A model generated the notes under the pieces. It did no database searches, had not been told where the DNA came from, and was given only the letters and a program-made list of their open reading frames with translations. Position numbers and translations under genes: made by a program. Below are positions 25,052 to 33,646 of a stretch of DNA of 64,000 nucleotides, piece by piece. The stretch is from DASXTC01 sp036505635 (GTDB lineage Bacteria; Acidobacteriota; Polarisedimenticolia; JACPZX01; DASXTC01). The DNA is taken from assembly GCA_036505635.1 (NCBI GenBank), contig DASXTC010000008.1, forward strand, positions 56,819 to 120,818, in the 5' to 3' direction. Numbering within the stretch: the first letter of the stretch is position 1; each line of letters begins with the position of its first letter.

Positions 25052-26959
25052 GTGCAGAAGAAGGGGACAGTCATCACAACGGTTCTCCGCGCGTTCATCC
25101 TGGGAGGGGGCCTCCTCCTGCCCGGGATGCTGCCGGCCGTCGACGCGACGCTCAAGGAACATGTGCCGGCTCCCAACGGCCGAACCTACATGAGGTTTCG
25201 CCTTCCGGCGATCCCCGAGGGCGCTGGCGGCCGCGAGGTGGCCGGCGCAACGCTGCGGTTGTGGGTGGAGCAGGTCGCCGGGGCGGGAATGATCGAGATC
25301 CGTGGCGCCTCCGGGACGCGAGGCCCTCGGGAAGAGGCGGCCTCGAGGCGAGTGACACGGGCGGACGAAGGGACGTGGGTGAGCTTCGATCTCTCCGCGC
25401 TCGTGCGTCCGTGGATCGAAGCAGGCGCGACGAATGACGACCTGTCCGTCGTGGTTCGGAGCCGAGGGGCGGAGGTCCTCTTCGGCGCGGACGCGGGGCA
25501 GGGCTCTCAGAGCGCGCCTCGCCTGAGCATCGACTTCTCAAACCATGTCGAGGATAACCCGCCGGTGGATGCCGTGCAGTATTCACTTATGTACGACACC
25601 GACACCCCGTCCCTCAGCGGGATCCCGGGGCCCCCAGGGCCGCCGGGCCCCCCGGGGCCGGCGGGACCGCAGGGTCCGGCCGGCGCGCAGGGTCCGGCTG
25701 GCGCGCAGGGTCCGCAGGGAGATCCCGGGGCTCAGGGTCCGGCGGGCGCTCAGGGTCCGCAGGGAGATCCCGGTGCTCAGGGTCCGGCCGGCGCTCAGGG
25801 TCCGCAGGGAGATCCCGGTGCTCAGGGTCCGGCCGGCGCTCAGGGTCCGGCGGGGGCGCAGGGTCTGCAAGGGGATCCCGGGGCTCAGGGTCCGGCGGGG
25901 GCGCAAGGTCCACAAGGGGATCCCGGGGCTCAGGGTCCGGCGGGCGCTCAGGGTCCGCAGGGAGATCCCGGTGCTCAGGGTCCGGCCGGCGCTCAGGGTC
26001 CGCAGGGAGATTCCGGGGCTCAGGGTCCGCAAGGAGATCCCGGGCCCCCGGGTCCAGAGGGTCCGACCGGGGCTCCTGGAGCCTCTCTCAATCCTCTGAG
26101 GATCGCCACGCTGCGGTGGTACGGGGCCAACGAGGTCGGCACGACCGTCGCAACGGGAAGCCATCCGATCGCCATCTGCTTTGACGGAGCCAACCTGTGG
26201 GTCGGCAACTACAACGGGGGGAGCGCGACGAAGATCCGGGCCATCGATGGCGTGCCCATCAACACGTACGTGGTGGGCAACCGGCCGCGGGGTCTCGCGT
26301 TCGACGGGACCAGCATCTGGGTGGCCAACTTCCAGAGCGACACTGTCACGAAGCTCCGGGCGCGCGACGGCGCCAACCAGGGGACCTTCCCGGTCGGGAG
26401 GGGCCCCGTGGCTCCCGTGTTCGACGGCGCGAGCATCTGGGTCACCCAGTACACAGACGACACCGTGACGAAGCTCAGACCGAGTGACGGTGCCGTGCTG
26501 GGGATCTTTCCCGTAGGGCAGCGGCCCCAGGAGGCGGCCTTCGACGGGAGCAGCATCTGGGTCTCCAACTCGCTGTCCGACACGGTGACGAAGCTGCGGG
26601 CGAGCGACGGCGCCAACCAGGGGACCATCCCGGTGGGGGACGAGCCGACCGGGATCGTTTTCGACGGCTCGTGCATCTGGGTCGCCAACTTCGCCGGCGG
26701 CAGCGTCACCAGGCTGCGCGCCTCGGACGGCGCGGTGCTGGGCACTTACGCCGTGGGTGGTGAGCCGTTCGGCGTCGCCTTCGACGGTTCCAGCATCTGG
26801 GTGACCGACTCGATGGACAACCACGTGGTGAAGCTGCGTCCCTCCGACGGCGCTATCCTCGGCACCTTCACCACGGGCAACACGCCCGAGGGGATCGCCT
26901 TCGACGGTCTCTGGGTGTGGGTGAGCAACAGCCTCGGCAACACGCTCTCGAGACTCTGA
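25052..26959 (+). CDS. Secreted collagen-like and beta-propeller surface protein
   Basis: A 635-residue exported protein with three parts. Residues 1-32 are a signal peptide. Residues about 33-165 form a beta-rich domain of the kind often seen as a DNRLRE/carbohydrate-binding-like head (ATLRLWVEQV, VSFDLSALVRPWIEAG). Residues about 190-348 are uninterrupted Gly-X-Y triplets, many in a 15-residue unit GAQGPAGAQGPQGDP. The rest is seven similar repeats of about 40 residues (for example PRGLAFDGTSIWVANFQSDT) that should fold as a seven-bladed YncE/Vgb-like propeller. The GTG start has GGAGG 9 bp upstream. Function is unknown; adhesion or substrate capture is a guess. Confidence 0.82.
   Translation: MQKKGTVITTVLRAFILGGGLLLPGMLPAVDATLKEHVPAPNGRTYMRFRLPAIPEGAGGREVAGATLRLWVEQVAGAGMIEIRGASGTRGPREEAASRRVTRADEGTWVSFDLSALVRPWIEAGATNDDLSVVVRSRGAEVLFGADAGQGSQSAPRLSIDFSNHVEDNPPVDAVQYSLMYDTDTPSLSGIPGPPGPPGPPGPAGPQGPAGAQGPAGAQGPQGDPGAQGPAGAQGPQGDPGAQGPAGAQGPQGDPGAQGPAGAQGPAGAQGLQGDPGAQGPAGAQGPQGDPGAQGPAGAQGPQGDPGAQGPAGAQGPQGDSGAQGPQGDPGPPGPEGPTGAPGASLNPLRIATLRWYGANEVGTTVATGSHPIAICFDGANLWVGNYNGGSATKIRAIDGVPINTYVVGNRPRGLAFDGTSIWVANFQSDTVTKLRARDGANQGTFPVGRGPVAPVFDGASIWVTQYTDDTVTKLRPSDGAVLGIFPVGQRPQEAAFDGSSIWVSNSLSDTVTKLRASDGANQGTIPVGDEPTGIVFDGSCIWVANFAGGSVTRLRASDGAVLGTYAVGGEPFGVAFDGSSIWVTDSMDNHVVKLRPSDGAILGTFTTGNTPEGIAFDGLWVWVSNSLGNTLSRL
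25621..26085 (+). repeat. Collagen-like tract, largely 45-bp tandem repeats
   Basis: The DNA repeats with a 9-bp subperiod (Gly-X-Y triplets) and, over the central part, a 45-bp unit encoding GAQGPAGAQGPQGDP, with small synonymous changes such as GGGGCT/GGTGCT. Such near-identical units are prone to slippage, so copy number may vary between strains or assemblies. Confidence 0.85.
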
Positions 26960-27014
26960 GATCGTCCTCCCGCTCCACCTCCCCTGATCCCGCTTGCGCT
27001 TCGTCTGATTTTCG

Positions 27015-27036
27015 TATAAACTTTCGCTCAACTTTC
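27015..27036 (+). promoter_or_regulatory. Candidate promoter and direct repeat upstream of imuB-dnaE2
   Basis: TATAAA at 27015-27020 could be a -10, with TTGCGC 15 bp upstream. Directly downstream, ACTTTC occurs at 27020-27025 and 27031-27036, an 11-bp period like the direct-repeat SOS boxes of alphaproteobacteria (GTTC-N7-GTTC). This may be a damage-responsive operator, but the half-site differs and the proposal is unproven. Confidence 0.3.
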
Positions 27037-27059
27037 AACCGAAGCCGCTGGGGCCGCTC

Positions 27060-28247
27060 ATGCAACGGCAGATCCTTCATCTGCGTGTCGCCTCTTTCCC
27101 GGTGGCCGTCTATCGCGTGAAGGATCCGTCGCTGAGGACCCGCCCCCTCATCGTCGCGAACGGACGCGGCCCCCGCGCGGTGGCCCTGTCCGTCTCCCGG
27201 GAGGCGCGGCAGGAAGGGGCGCGGCCCGGCATGACGCTGCCCGAGGCGTTGCGCTGGTGCCGCGGCGCTCTGGTGCTGCCGCCCGATCCGATCCTCTTCG
27301 AGCAGGCCGAGCGGGCGCTCGCGGAGATCCTCGCGAGATACTCGCCGAGAGTGGAGCCGGTCCGCGGCGGGCGGCTGTACGCCGATCTGACCGGCACGGA
27401 GCGGCTCTTAGGCCACGCCGCCGACGTGGCGCGCCGCGCCCAGAAGGAGATCGACCAGCGGCTGCGGCTGGGCCCCAGCGCGGGTCTGGCCGCCAACAAG
27501 CTGGTCAGTGGCGTGGCGGCGCAGGTGCTCGGACCGGTCCCCCTGCTCGACGTGCGTCCCGGGGATGAGGCCGGGTTCCTCTCACCGCTCATGGTCCGCT
27601 GCCTGCCCGCGGTCGATCCACGGACGGAGGGAGCGCTTCTCGACGAGCTCAACATCCACAAGGTGAGGGATCTGGCCGCCGTGGACCTGCCGCGCCTGAA
27701 CCTGGCCTTCGGCGTCCGGGCGATCGCGCTCTACCGGCAGGCGCGTGGAATCGATGAGTCGCCGGTGCATCCACCGGACCGGACCCCCGCGGTGGAGGCC
27801 GACGAGTCTCTGGCGGTGGACACCAACGATGACGCGCTGCTGCTGTCGTGTCTCTACGCGCTGGTGGAGCGGTGCGGCGCGCGGCTGCGGAGGCTTTCGC
27901 TGCCGGCCGGCGAAGGGACGCTCACCGCGCGCTACACGGACGGCGTGACCGTCACGAGAAAGACGGCGATCGCGCCCGTCTCGGCGGGCGATCTGACGCT
28001 CTACGCGCATCTCCGGCCGCTGTTCGAGCAGGTGGTCCAGCGGCGGGGGAGGGTCCGGTACCTGCGCGTGAGGTTCACGAGGCTGACCCCGGCCTCGGCC
28101 CCGGCACAGATGACGTTGTTCGACGCGGGCGGGGCCGACGGCGAGCCGGCCCTTATCGCAGCGCTCGATCGGATCCGAGGAAAGTTCGGCGCCGGCGCGA
28201 TCGCGTTCGGGCGCGCGGGAAGGGGGAGGACCCACCGTGCCGCCTGA
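27060..28247 (+). CDS. imuB: ImuB-like inactive Y-family polymerase subunit
   Basis: A 395-residue DinB-fold protein without a working active site. Where active Y-family enzymes have Asp near residue 7 (VDFD), this has HLRVASF (R9, A11), and the usual SxDEAYLD is VRGGRLYAD (residues 101-109), so the carboxylates are gone. This loss and the PDG/RGG-like loop are hallmarks of ImuB, the adaptor of the translesion mutasome. A beta-clamp-binding motif QMTLF lies at residues 350-354. It is followed by dnaE2 with an 11-bp overlap, confirming the cassette. It is shorter than many ImuB proteins, and no imuA or splB-type partner gene is next to it. Confidence 0.85.
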   Translation: MQRQILHLRVASFPVAVYRVKDPSLRTRPLIVANGRGPRAVALSVSREARQEGARPGMTLPEALRWCRGALVLPPDPILFEQAERALAEILARYSPRVEPVRGGRLYADLTGTERLLGHAADVARRAQKEIDQRLRLGPSAGLAANKLVSGVAAQVLGPVPLLDVRPGDEAGFLSPLMVRCLPAVDPRTEGALLDELNIHKVRDLAAVDLPRLNLAFGVRAIALYRQARGIDESPVHPPDRTPAVEADESLAVDTNDDALLLSCLYALVERCGARLRRLSLPAGEGTLTARYTDGVTVTRKTAIAPVSAGDLTLYAHLRPLFEQVVQRRGRVRYLRVRFTRLTPASAPAQMTLFDAGGADGEPALIAALDRIRGKFGAGAIAFGRAGRGRTHRAA

Positions 28248-31200
28248 TCCTCCCTGCGTCCCGCTGGCGTGCCATTCGTGGTACAGCCTGCTGAGAGGGA
28301 CCGACCCGATCGAGTCGCTCTGCGCGGCGGCGGTCCGTCACGGTTTCGAGGCGCTGGCGCTGGCCGACGTCAACGCGCTGTACGGGGCGCTGACTTTCTG
28401 GGAGGCGGCCCGGGAGGCGGGGCTCGCGCCGATCCTGGGCGCCGACATCATGGTGGAGGGATCCGCGCGCGCGATCCTGCTGGCGGCGGGCGCACGCGGA
28501 TACCGCAGGCTGTGCCGGATCATCACGGAAAGCCACCGCGGCGACTACGGCAAGAGCCCCGTCGCGTTCTCGCTGTACGACCTGCTGGCGCAGGACCGGG
28601 AAGGGCTCTGGGTCGTCTCCCGGGATCTCGGGCTGCTGGCGGACCTGGCCCGCGCCACGGGCACGAAGCGTCTGGCCGCCGCCGTGACGCCGGGCGCCCC
28701 GCACCGCGCCGCCGTCGAGTTCGCCCGCCGCGCCGGGATCCCGGCGGTGGCGGCCGGCGACATCTTCTTCGTGGAGCCGGAGTCGCGCGACCTGCACCGC
28801 CTGCTGCGCGCCATCGACCTGAACACGAAGCTGAGCCGCCTGCCGGAAGGGGCCTGCGCGCCCGCCTCGGCCTGGATGATGCCGCCCGCGGCGCTCGCTC
28901 GCGCCTTTCCCGACTGCCCGGAGGTCCTCGACGCGGCCTCGGCCATCGCCGCCGACTGCGCCATGACGGAGCCACCGTGGGGGCGCCTGATCTTCCCGTC
29001 GTTCGAGGGGCTCTCGCCCGAGGCGGCCTTCGAGCGGCTCAGACGGGAGTGCCTCGAGGGAGCCATGCGGCGCTACGGCCACATCTCGGAAGCGGTGGGC
29101 GGGAGGCTCGAGCACGAGCTGGAGATCATCCGCAAGAAGAACTTCGCCGAATATTTCCTCGTAGTGGCCGATATCGTGAAGCAGTCCCCGCGCACGTGCG
29201 GGCGTGGGTCGGCCGCGGCGAGCATCGTGTCGTACACCCTCGGGATCACGCACGTGGATCCGGTGCGTCACGATCTTTTTTTCGAGAGGTTCCTCAACGA
29301 GGGACGCGTCGATCCGCCCGACATCGACGTCGATTTCGCCTGGGACGAACGCGACGCCATTCTCGATTACGTCTTTGGCAAGTACGGCACCGAGCGCGCC
29401 GCGATGGTCTCGAACCACCTGTGCTTCCGCGGCCGGGCCGCCGTGCGCGAGGTGGCCAAGGTGTACGGCCTGCCCGACGACGAGATCCGCGAGGTGACGG
29501 TGCACCAGGACGACGCCAGGACCCAGCGCGAGCCCTGGCCGGAGATCCTGAGATGGGCGGAGCGTCTGAACGGGCACCCGCGGCACCTGTCGGTCCACTG
29601 CGGGGGCGTCGTGATCGTGCCGGGCGCGATGGCCGATCACGTGCCGGTCGAGCCGGCGGCCAAGGGGGTCGGCATCATCCAGTGGGAAAAGGACGCCACG
29701 GAGGAGTCGGGCCTCGTCAAGATGGATCTGCTGGGCAACCGATCGATCGCCGTCATCCGCGACGCGCTGGCGGCGGTGAAGGCCCACCACGGCGTCGACA
29801 TCCCCTGGGAGCGGTTCAACCCGCTGGAGGATCTCAGGGCCCAGGACCTGATCCGGAGCGGAGACACGATCGGCGTCTTCTACGTCGAGTCGCCGGCGAT
29901 GAGGCAGCTCCAGTGCAAGACCGGCACGGGAGACTTCGAGCACCTCGTCATCCACTCGAGCATCATCCGGCCCGCGGCCAACAAGTACATCCGGGAATAC
30001 GTCCGCAGGCTCAGGGGCGGCCCATACCGCGCGATCCACCCGATCATGGACGACATCATGCGCGATACGTACGGCATCATGGTCTACCAGGAGGACGTCG
30101 CCAAGATCGTCATCGCCATGGCGGGGTTCGACGCCGCCTCGGCCGACGACCTGCGCAAGGTCCTTTCCAAGAAGCACAAGCAGAGGAAGCTGGCCGATTA
30201 CAGGGCACGCTTCCACGAGGGGGCGGCCTCGCGCGGCTTCACACGGGAGGTCGTCGATCAAGTCTGGGAGATGATCCTCTCGTTCGCGGGGTACTCGTTC
30301 TGCAAGCCGCATTCGGCCTCCTACGCCCTCGTTTCCTTCAAGTCGGCCTACCTCAAGGCGCACTACCCGGCCGAGTTCATGGCCGCCGTCATCTCGAACC
30401 AGGGAGGCTACTACTCCACCTTCGCCTACATCTCGGAGTGCCGGCGGCAGGACCTGTCGGTGCTGCTGCCCGACGTCAACGAGAGCGCGATCCCGTACAC
30501 GGGGGTCAACCGGCAGGTGCGGGTGGGGTTGATGCAGGTGCAGGGGTTGTCGGTGGACTCGATGGAGGCGGTCGCCATGGCGCGGCGAACCGGCGGCCCG
30601 TTCCGGTCGCTGGAGGATTTTCTCCGGAGGGTCTCGATCGATTCGTCCGACGTGCGTCTGTTGATTCGGGCAGGGGCCTTCGACTCGGTGGCCGGCGGTC
30701 TGTCGCGACCGGACCTGATGTGGCAATGGGTGCGCTGGAGCGCGAGGAGAGCGAAGAGGGAGCGACCTTCGTCGCTCTTCGACCGGCACGATGAGGCCGC
30801 GTGGCCCACCGGCGCCACGCCGGACTACGACGGGGCCACGGTGCTGCGTCACGAAGCGGAGACGCTTGGCTTCCTGGTCAGCCGGCATCCATTGACGCTC
30901 CACCGCAAGGAGATGGCGAAGCTGCGCTGCGTGCCGGGCGCCGACCTGGGCCGGCACGTGGGGCGGACCGTCACCACGGTCGGATGGCTCGTGACCGGCA
31001 AGATGGTCACTACCAAGGACGACGAGCCGATGGAGTTTCTGTCGTTCGAGGACACCACGGCGATCTACGAGACGACGATGTTCCCGGACGCCTATCGGAA
31101 GTTCCGCTCGATGCTGACCCGCGCGCGTCCGTACGTGCTGCGGGGAAAGGTGGAGGAGGATTTCGGGGCGATCACGCTGACCGTGAGCGACCTGAAATAT

Positions 31201-31299
31201 CTCGACGGAGTCAGTGCGGCGACGGATCTCCCGCGCCGAAACGGCGGTCAGTGTTGGAGGCGATCGCTCCCGGGCTCCATCTGGCCGGGGAAAAGCTGA
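28237..31299 (+). CDS. dnaE2: Error-prone DNA polymerase III alpha, DnaE2/ImuC
   Basis: A 1020-residue C-family polymerase. The catalytic aspartates are present in PPDIDVDF (D362, D364 and D366 region) and VKMDLLG (D497). The PHP domain starts CHSWYSLLRG, but the usual TDH loop reads LADVNALYG, so the PHP metal site is degenerate and proofreading is unlikely. The C-terminal OB domain is at residues about 890-990 (VTTVGWLVTGKMVTTKDDEP). It would copy past lesions together with ImuB. The GTG start has GGGGGAGGA 6 bp upstream and overlaps imuB by 11 bp. Its 3' end overlaps the convergent hemY-like gene by 52 bp. Confidence 0.88.
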   Translation: MPPDPPCVPLACHSWYSLLRGTDPIESLCAAAVRHGFEALALADVNALYGALTFWEAAREAGLAPILGADIMVEGSARAILLAAGARGYRRLCRIITESHRGDYGKSPVAFSLYDLLAQDREGLWVVSRDLGLLADLARATGTKRLAAAVTPGAPHRAAVEFARRAGIPAVAAGDIFFVEPESRDLHRLLRAIDLNTKLSRLPEGACAPASAWMMPPAALARAFPDCPEVLDAASAIAADCAMTEPPWGRLIFPSFEGLSPEAAFERLRRECLEGAMRRYGHISEAVGGRLEHELEIIRKKNFAEYFLVVADIVKQSPRTCGRGSAAASIVSYTLGITHVDPVRHDLFFERFLNEGRVDPPDIDVDFAWDERDAILDYVFGKYGTERAAMVSNHLCFRGRAAVREVAKVYGLPDDEIREVTVHQDDARTQREPWPEILRWAERLNGHPRHLSVHCGGVVIVPGAMADHVPVEPAAKGVGIIQWEKDATEESGLVKMDLLGNRSIAVIRDALAAVKAHHGVDIPWERFNPLEDLRAQDLIRSGDTIGVFYVESPAMRQLQCKTGTGDFEHLVIHSSIIRPAANKYIREYVRRLRGGPYRAIHPIMDDIMRDTYGIMVYQEDVAKIVIAMAGFDAASADDLRKVLSKKHKQRKLADYRARFHEGAASRGFTREVVDQVWEMILSFAGYSFCKPHSASYALVSFKSAYLKAHYPAEFMAAVISNQGGYYSTFAYISECRRQDLSVLLPDVNESAIPYTGVNRQVRVGLMQVQGLSVDSMEAVAMARRTGGPFRSLEDFLRRVSIDSSDVRLLIRAGAFDSVAGGLSRPDLMWQWVRWSARRAKRERPSSLFDRHDEAAWPTGATPDYDGATVLRHEAETLGFLVSRHPLTLHRKEMAKLRCVPGADLGRHVGRTVTTVGWLVTGKMVTTKDDEPMEFLSFEDTTAIYETTMFPDAYRKFRSMLTRARPYVLRGKVEEDFGAITLTVSDLKYLDGVSAATDLPRRNGGQCWRRSLPGSIWPGKS

Positions 31300-32705
31300 A
31301 CGAGGACCAAACGGGCCGCGCTCTCGCCGCCGCGGATGCAGTCGGGGATCCCTATGCCCCGGTAGGCATTTCCCGCCAGCGCGAAACCGGCGTGCGCCCC
31401 GGCGAGACGCTCGATGTCGGAGACGAGATCGAGGTGGCCGACGGCGTAGCGGGGCATCGCCCGCCTCCACCGCGCGACGTGGACGAAGGTCGGGGCGGCG
31501 CGCAGGCCAAGGAAGCGCCCCAGGTCGCCCAGCGTCCGTTCGATGATCTGGTCATCGGAGAGGGGACCGGAGCGGTCGTCCCAGAAGGCGCGCAGCAGGG
31601 CCTGACCGGAGGGAGCGCGCCCCTCGTACTTCCGGTGGCTGAACGTGCATCCCACGATGGATGCCTTCTCGATCGCGGGACACACGAATCCGAAGCCATC
31701 GAGCGGATGGGCGATCCCGCCCGTGGGCAGCGCGACCGAGACGGTCGCGGCGGAGCCATATGCGATCGAGCCGAGCCGGGCGGCGAGCGCGGCATCGAAC
31801 GGACGGACCAGCGAGGCCGCTTCGGGTGCGTGCGTGGCGAGGATGACGGCGTCGAAACGCTCCTGCCGGCCAAGAACGGCGATCCTCCAGCCTCCCGAGG
31901 GATCCGGTGCGATGGCCTCCACGCCGGCCGATGTGCGGGTCCATCCCGCCGGCAGGCGGGCGATGAGCGCCTCCGTCAGGATCTGCAGGCCGTCGTCGAG
32001 GGAGGCGAAGAGCCCGTAGCGGGCGCCGCTCGCCTCACTCGCCGCGGCGCGCCGCCGGCCGGTGGCCAGCAGCCCCCGGATCACGCTGCCATGCTCGCGC
32101 TCCATATCGAGAAAGCGCGGGAAGGTGGCACGGAGGGAGAGCTCGGCGGGGTCCGCGCCGTAGATGCCACCGATCATGGGCTGTGCCATCCGCTCGAGCG
32201 CCTCGCGGCCCAGCCGCCGCGTCACGAAGGCCGCCACGCTCTCGTCGCCGGCCGGCGGTCTGCGTGCGATGAGCAGGTCCATCGCCATCCTCAGCTTCCC
32301 CCGCAGGCTGAAGACGCGGCTCGTCACCAGTGGCATGAATCGGGTGGGGGCGAGGAGGTGGAAGCCATCGGGGGTGGGCTCCAGCCGGCCAGAGCGCACG
32401 ACGAAACTGCGACGGTGCTCCTCACGCGTCCACACGATACGTTTCGCCAGGCCGACCCGCTCCGCGAGCCTGAGGCCCCACGGCTTGTCCGTGACGATCG
32501 AATCAGGCCCCTCCTCGAGGAGGAACCCGTCGCGACGCACCGTGGAGATCACGCCACCGAGACGGTGGCCCGCCTCGAGCACGAGGGCATCGATCTGCAG
32601 GGATCGCTCCGCCGCCTGCTCGCGAAGGAGGTTCGCCGCGGCGAGTCCGGCGATCCCGCCTCCCACCACCGCCACGCGACGCCGGCCGCCCGTGGCGCTC
32701 GTCAC
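31248..32705 (-). CDS. Protoporphyrinogen/coproporphyrinogen oxidase, HemY/CgoX type
   Basis: A 485-residue FAD-dependent oxidase of the HemG/HemY flavin family. The dinucleotide motif VAVVGGGIAGLAAANLL opens the protein, the substrate side shows GFLLEEGPDSIVTDKP, and the C-terminal FAD region reads FALAGNAYRGIGIPDCIRGG. It converts porphyrinogen to porphyrin. With ferrochelatase next to it, it may act on protoporphyrinogen or, if the coproporphyrin-dependent route is used, coproporphyrinogen; sequence reading alone does not decide. The GTG start overlaps the hemH stop by 4 bp. Confidence 0.88.
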   Translation of the reverse strand: MTSATGGRRRVAVVGGGIAGLAAANLLREQAAERSLQIDALVLEAGHRLGGVISTVRRDGFLLEEGPDSIVTDKPWGLRLAERVGLAKRIVWTREEHRRSFVVRSGRLEPTPDGFHLLAPTRFMPLVTSRVFSLRGKLRMAMDLLIARRPPAGDESVAAFVTRRLGREALERMAQPMIGGIYGADPAELSLRATFPRFLDMEREHGSVIRGLLATGRRRAAASEASGARYGLFASLDDGLQILTEALIARLPAGWTRTSAGVEAIAPDPSGGWRIAVLGRQERFDAVILATHAPEAASLVRPFDAALAARLGSIAYGSAATVSVALPTGGIAHPLDGFGFVCPAIEKASIVGCTFSHRKYEGRAPSGQALLRAFWDDRSGPLSDDQIIERTLGDLGRFLGLRAAPTFVHVARWRRAMPRYAVGHLDLVSDIERLAGAHAGFALAGNAYRGIGIPDCIRGGESAARLVLVQLFPGQMEPGSDRLQH

Positions 32706-33646
32706 GGCGCTGAGACCTCCAAAGTCAGCTTCAGCACGCCGCGCCCCAGGGCCGCGACAAACCCCGGATGGTCGTTGACGCACGCAGCGCGGCGCAGTGT
32801 CAGGCCGAGGGACCGGGCCTGATGGGCGGCCTCGACATCGAGGTCGTACAGCACCTCGACGTGGTCCGACAGGAACCCGATCGCCTCCACCACCACTTCA
32901 CGCGTCCCCGAGGCAGCCCTCGCGGCGAGGGCCTCGGTGATATCGGGACCCAGCCACGGTGTCCTTCCATCGCCGCTGCGGCTCTGGTAGGCGATCTCCC
33001 AGTCGCTCACGCCGAGCAGGCGTGCCACGCCTTCGCAGGATGCCTTCAGATCTGCGATGTAGGCGGACCGCTCGGCCATCATCACCGGGATCGAATGGGC
33101 CGTGAAGATGACGGGCAGAATGGCGGGCCAGGCGCCGCGGTGATGTCCGCTGACCTCTTCGATCCTGGCCGCGCACGCTTCCAGGAACCCGGGCTCCTCG
33201 AACCAGGGATCGATGTAGCTCACCTGGAGGGGCGCTCGCTCTGATTCGAGCGCTCGCGAGACATCACGCACGTAGCGGTCCCGGCTCGCCTCGGAGCGGT
33301 GCGGAGCCAGGATGACCCCCGCGGCGTGTCGGTGCCCGGCGGCGCCCATCCTGCCGATCACCTCGGCAAGGAGAGGAGGCGAGTTCCGCATGCCCACGTG
33401 GACCGGCAGCGGGCGTCCCGCCAGCGCGAGCCAGCCGGCCAGGGCCCGGGCCAGCTTTTCGGTCAGGTCGTTGTAGGGGGATCTGCCACCGACGGCCCGA
33501 TAGTGCCCCGCCACCTCGATCAGCCTCTCTTCGGGCACGCCGAGCCCCTGAGAGACGCGGCGCAGAAAGGGGAGGACGTCGTCGGGTCGAGTCGGCCCGC
33601 CAAACCCGATGATCAGGACGGAGTCGAGCGGCGACGTCATCGTCAC
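32702..33646 (-). CDS. hemH: Ferrochelatase
   Basis: A 314-residue enzyme inserting Fe2+ into protoporphyrin (or coproporphyrin). It begins VLIIGFGGP, contains the metal-entry histidine in FTAHSIP and the conserved glutamate in FLSDHVEVLYDLD, and YQSRSGDGRTPWLGP matches the family. It lacks the C-terminal 2Fe-2S or hydrophobic extension. The GTG at 33646 overlaps the methyltransferase stop by 4 bp; an ATG 6 bp later is the alternative start. Confidence 0.9.
   Translation of the reverse strand: MTMTSPLDSVLIIGFGGPTRPDDVLPFLRRVSQGLGVPEERLIEVAGHYRAVGGRSPYNDLTEKLARALAGWLALAGRPLPVHVGMRNSPPLLAEVIGRMGAAGHRHAAGVILAPHRSEASRDRYVRDVSRALESERAPLQVSYIDPWFEEPGFLEACAARIEEVSGHHRGAWPAILPVIFTAHSIPVMMAERSAYIADLKASCEGVARLLGVSDWEIAYQSRSGDGRTPWLGPDITEALAARAASGTREVVVEAIGFLSDHVEVLYDLDVEAAHQARSLGLTLRRAACVNDHPGFVAALGRGVLKLTLEVSAP

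Noticed and set aside
25621..26085. Short regular repeats that could be taken for a CRISPR array
   Set aside because: There are no spacers; the period is 9/45 bp in frame with Gly-X-Y codons of a long ORF.
28153..31470. 1105-codon open frame on the minus strand
   Set aside because: It is the antisense shadow of dnaE2, caused by high GC third positions; no family motifs, and dnaE2 is unmistakable.
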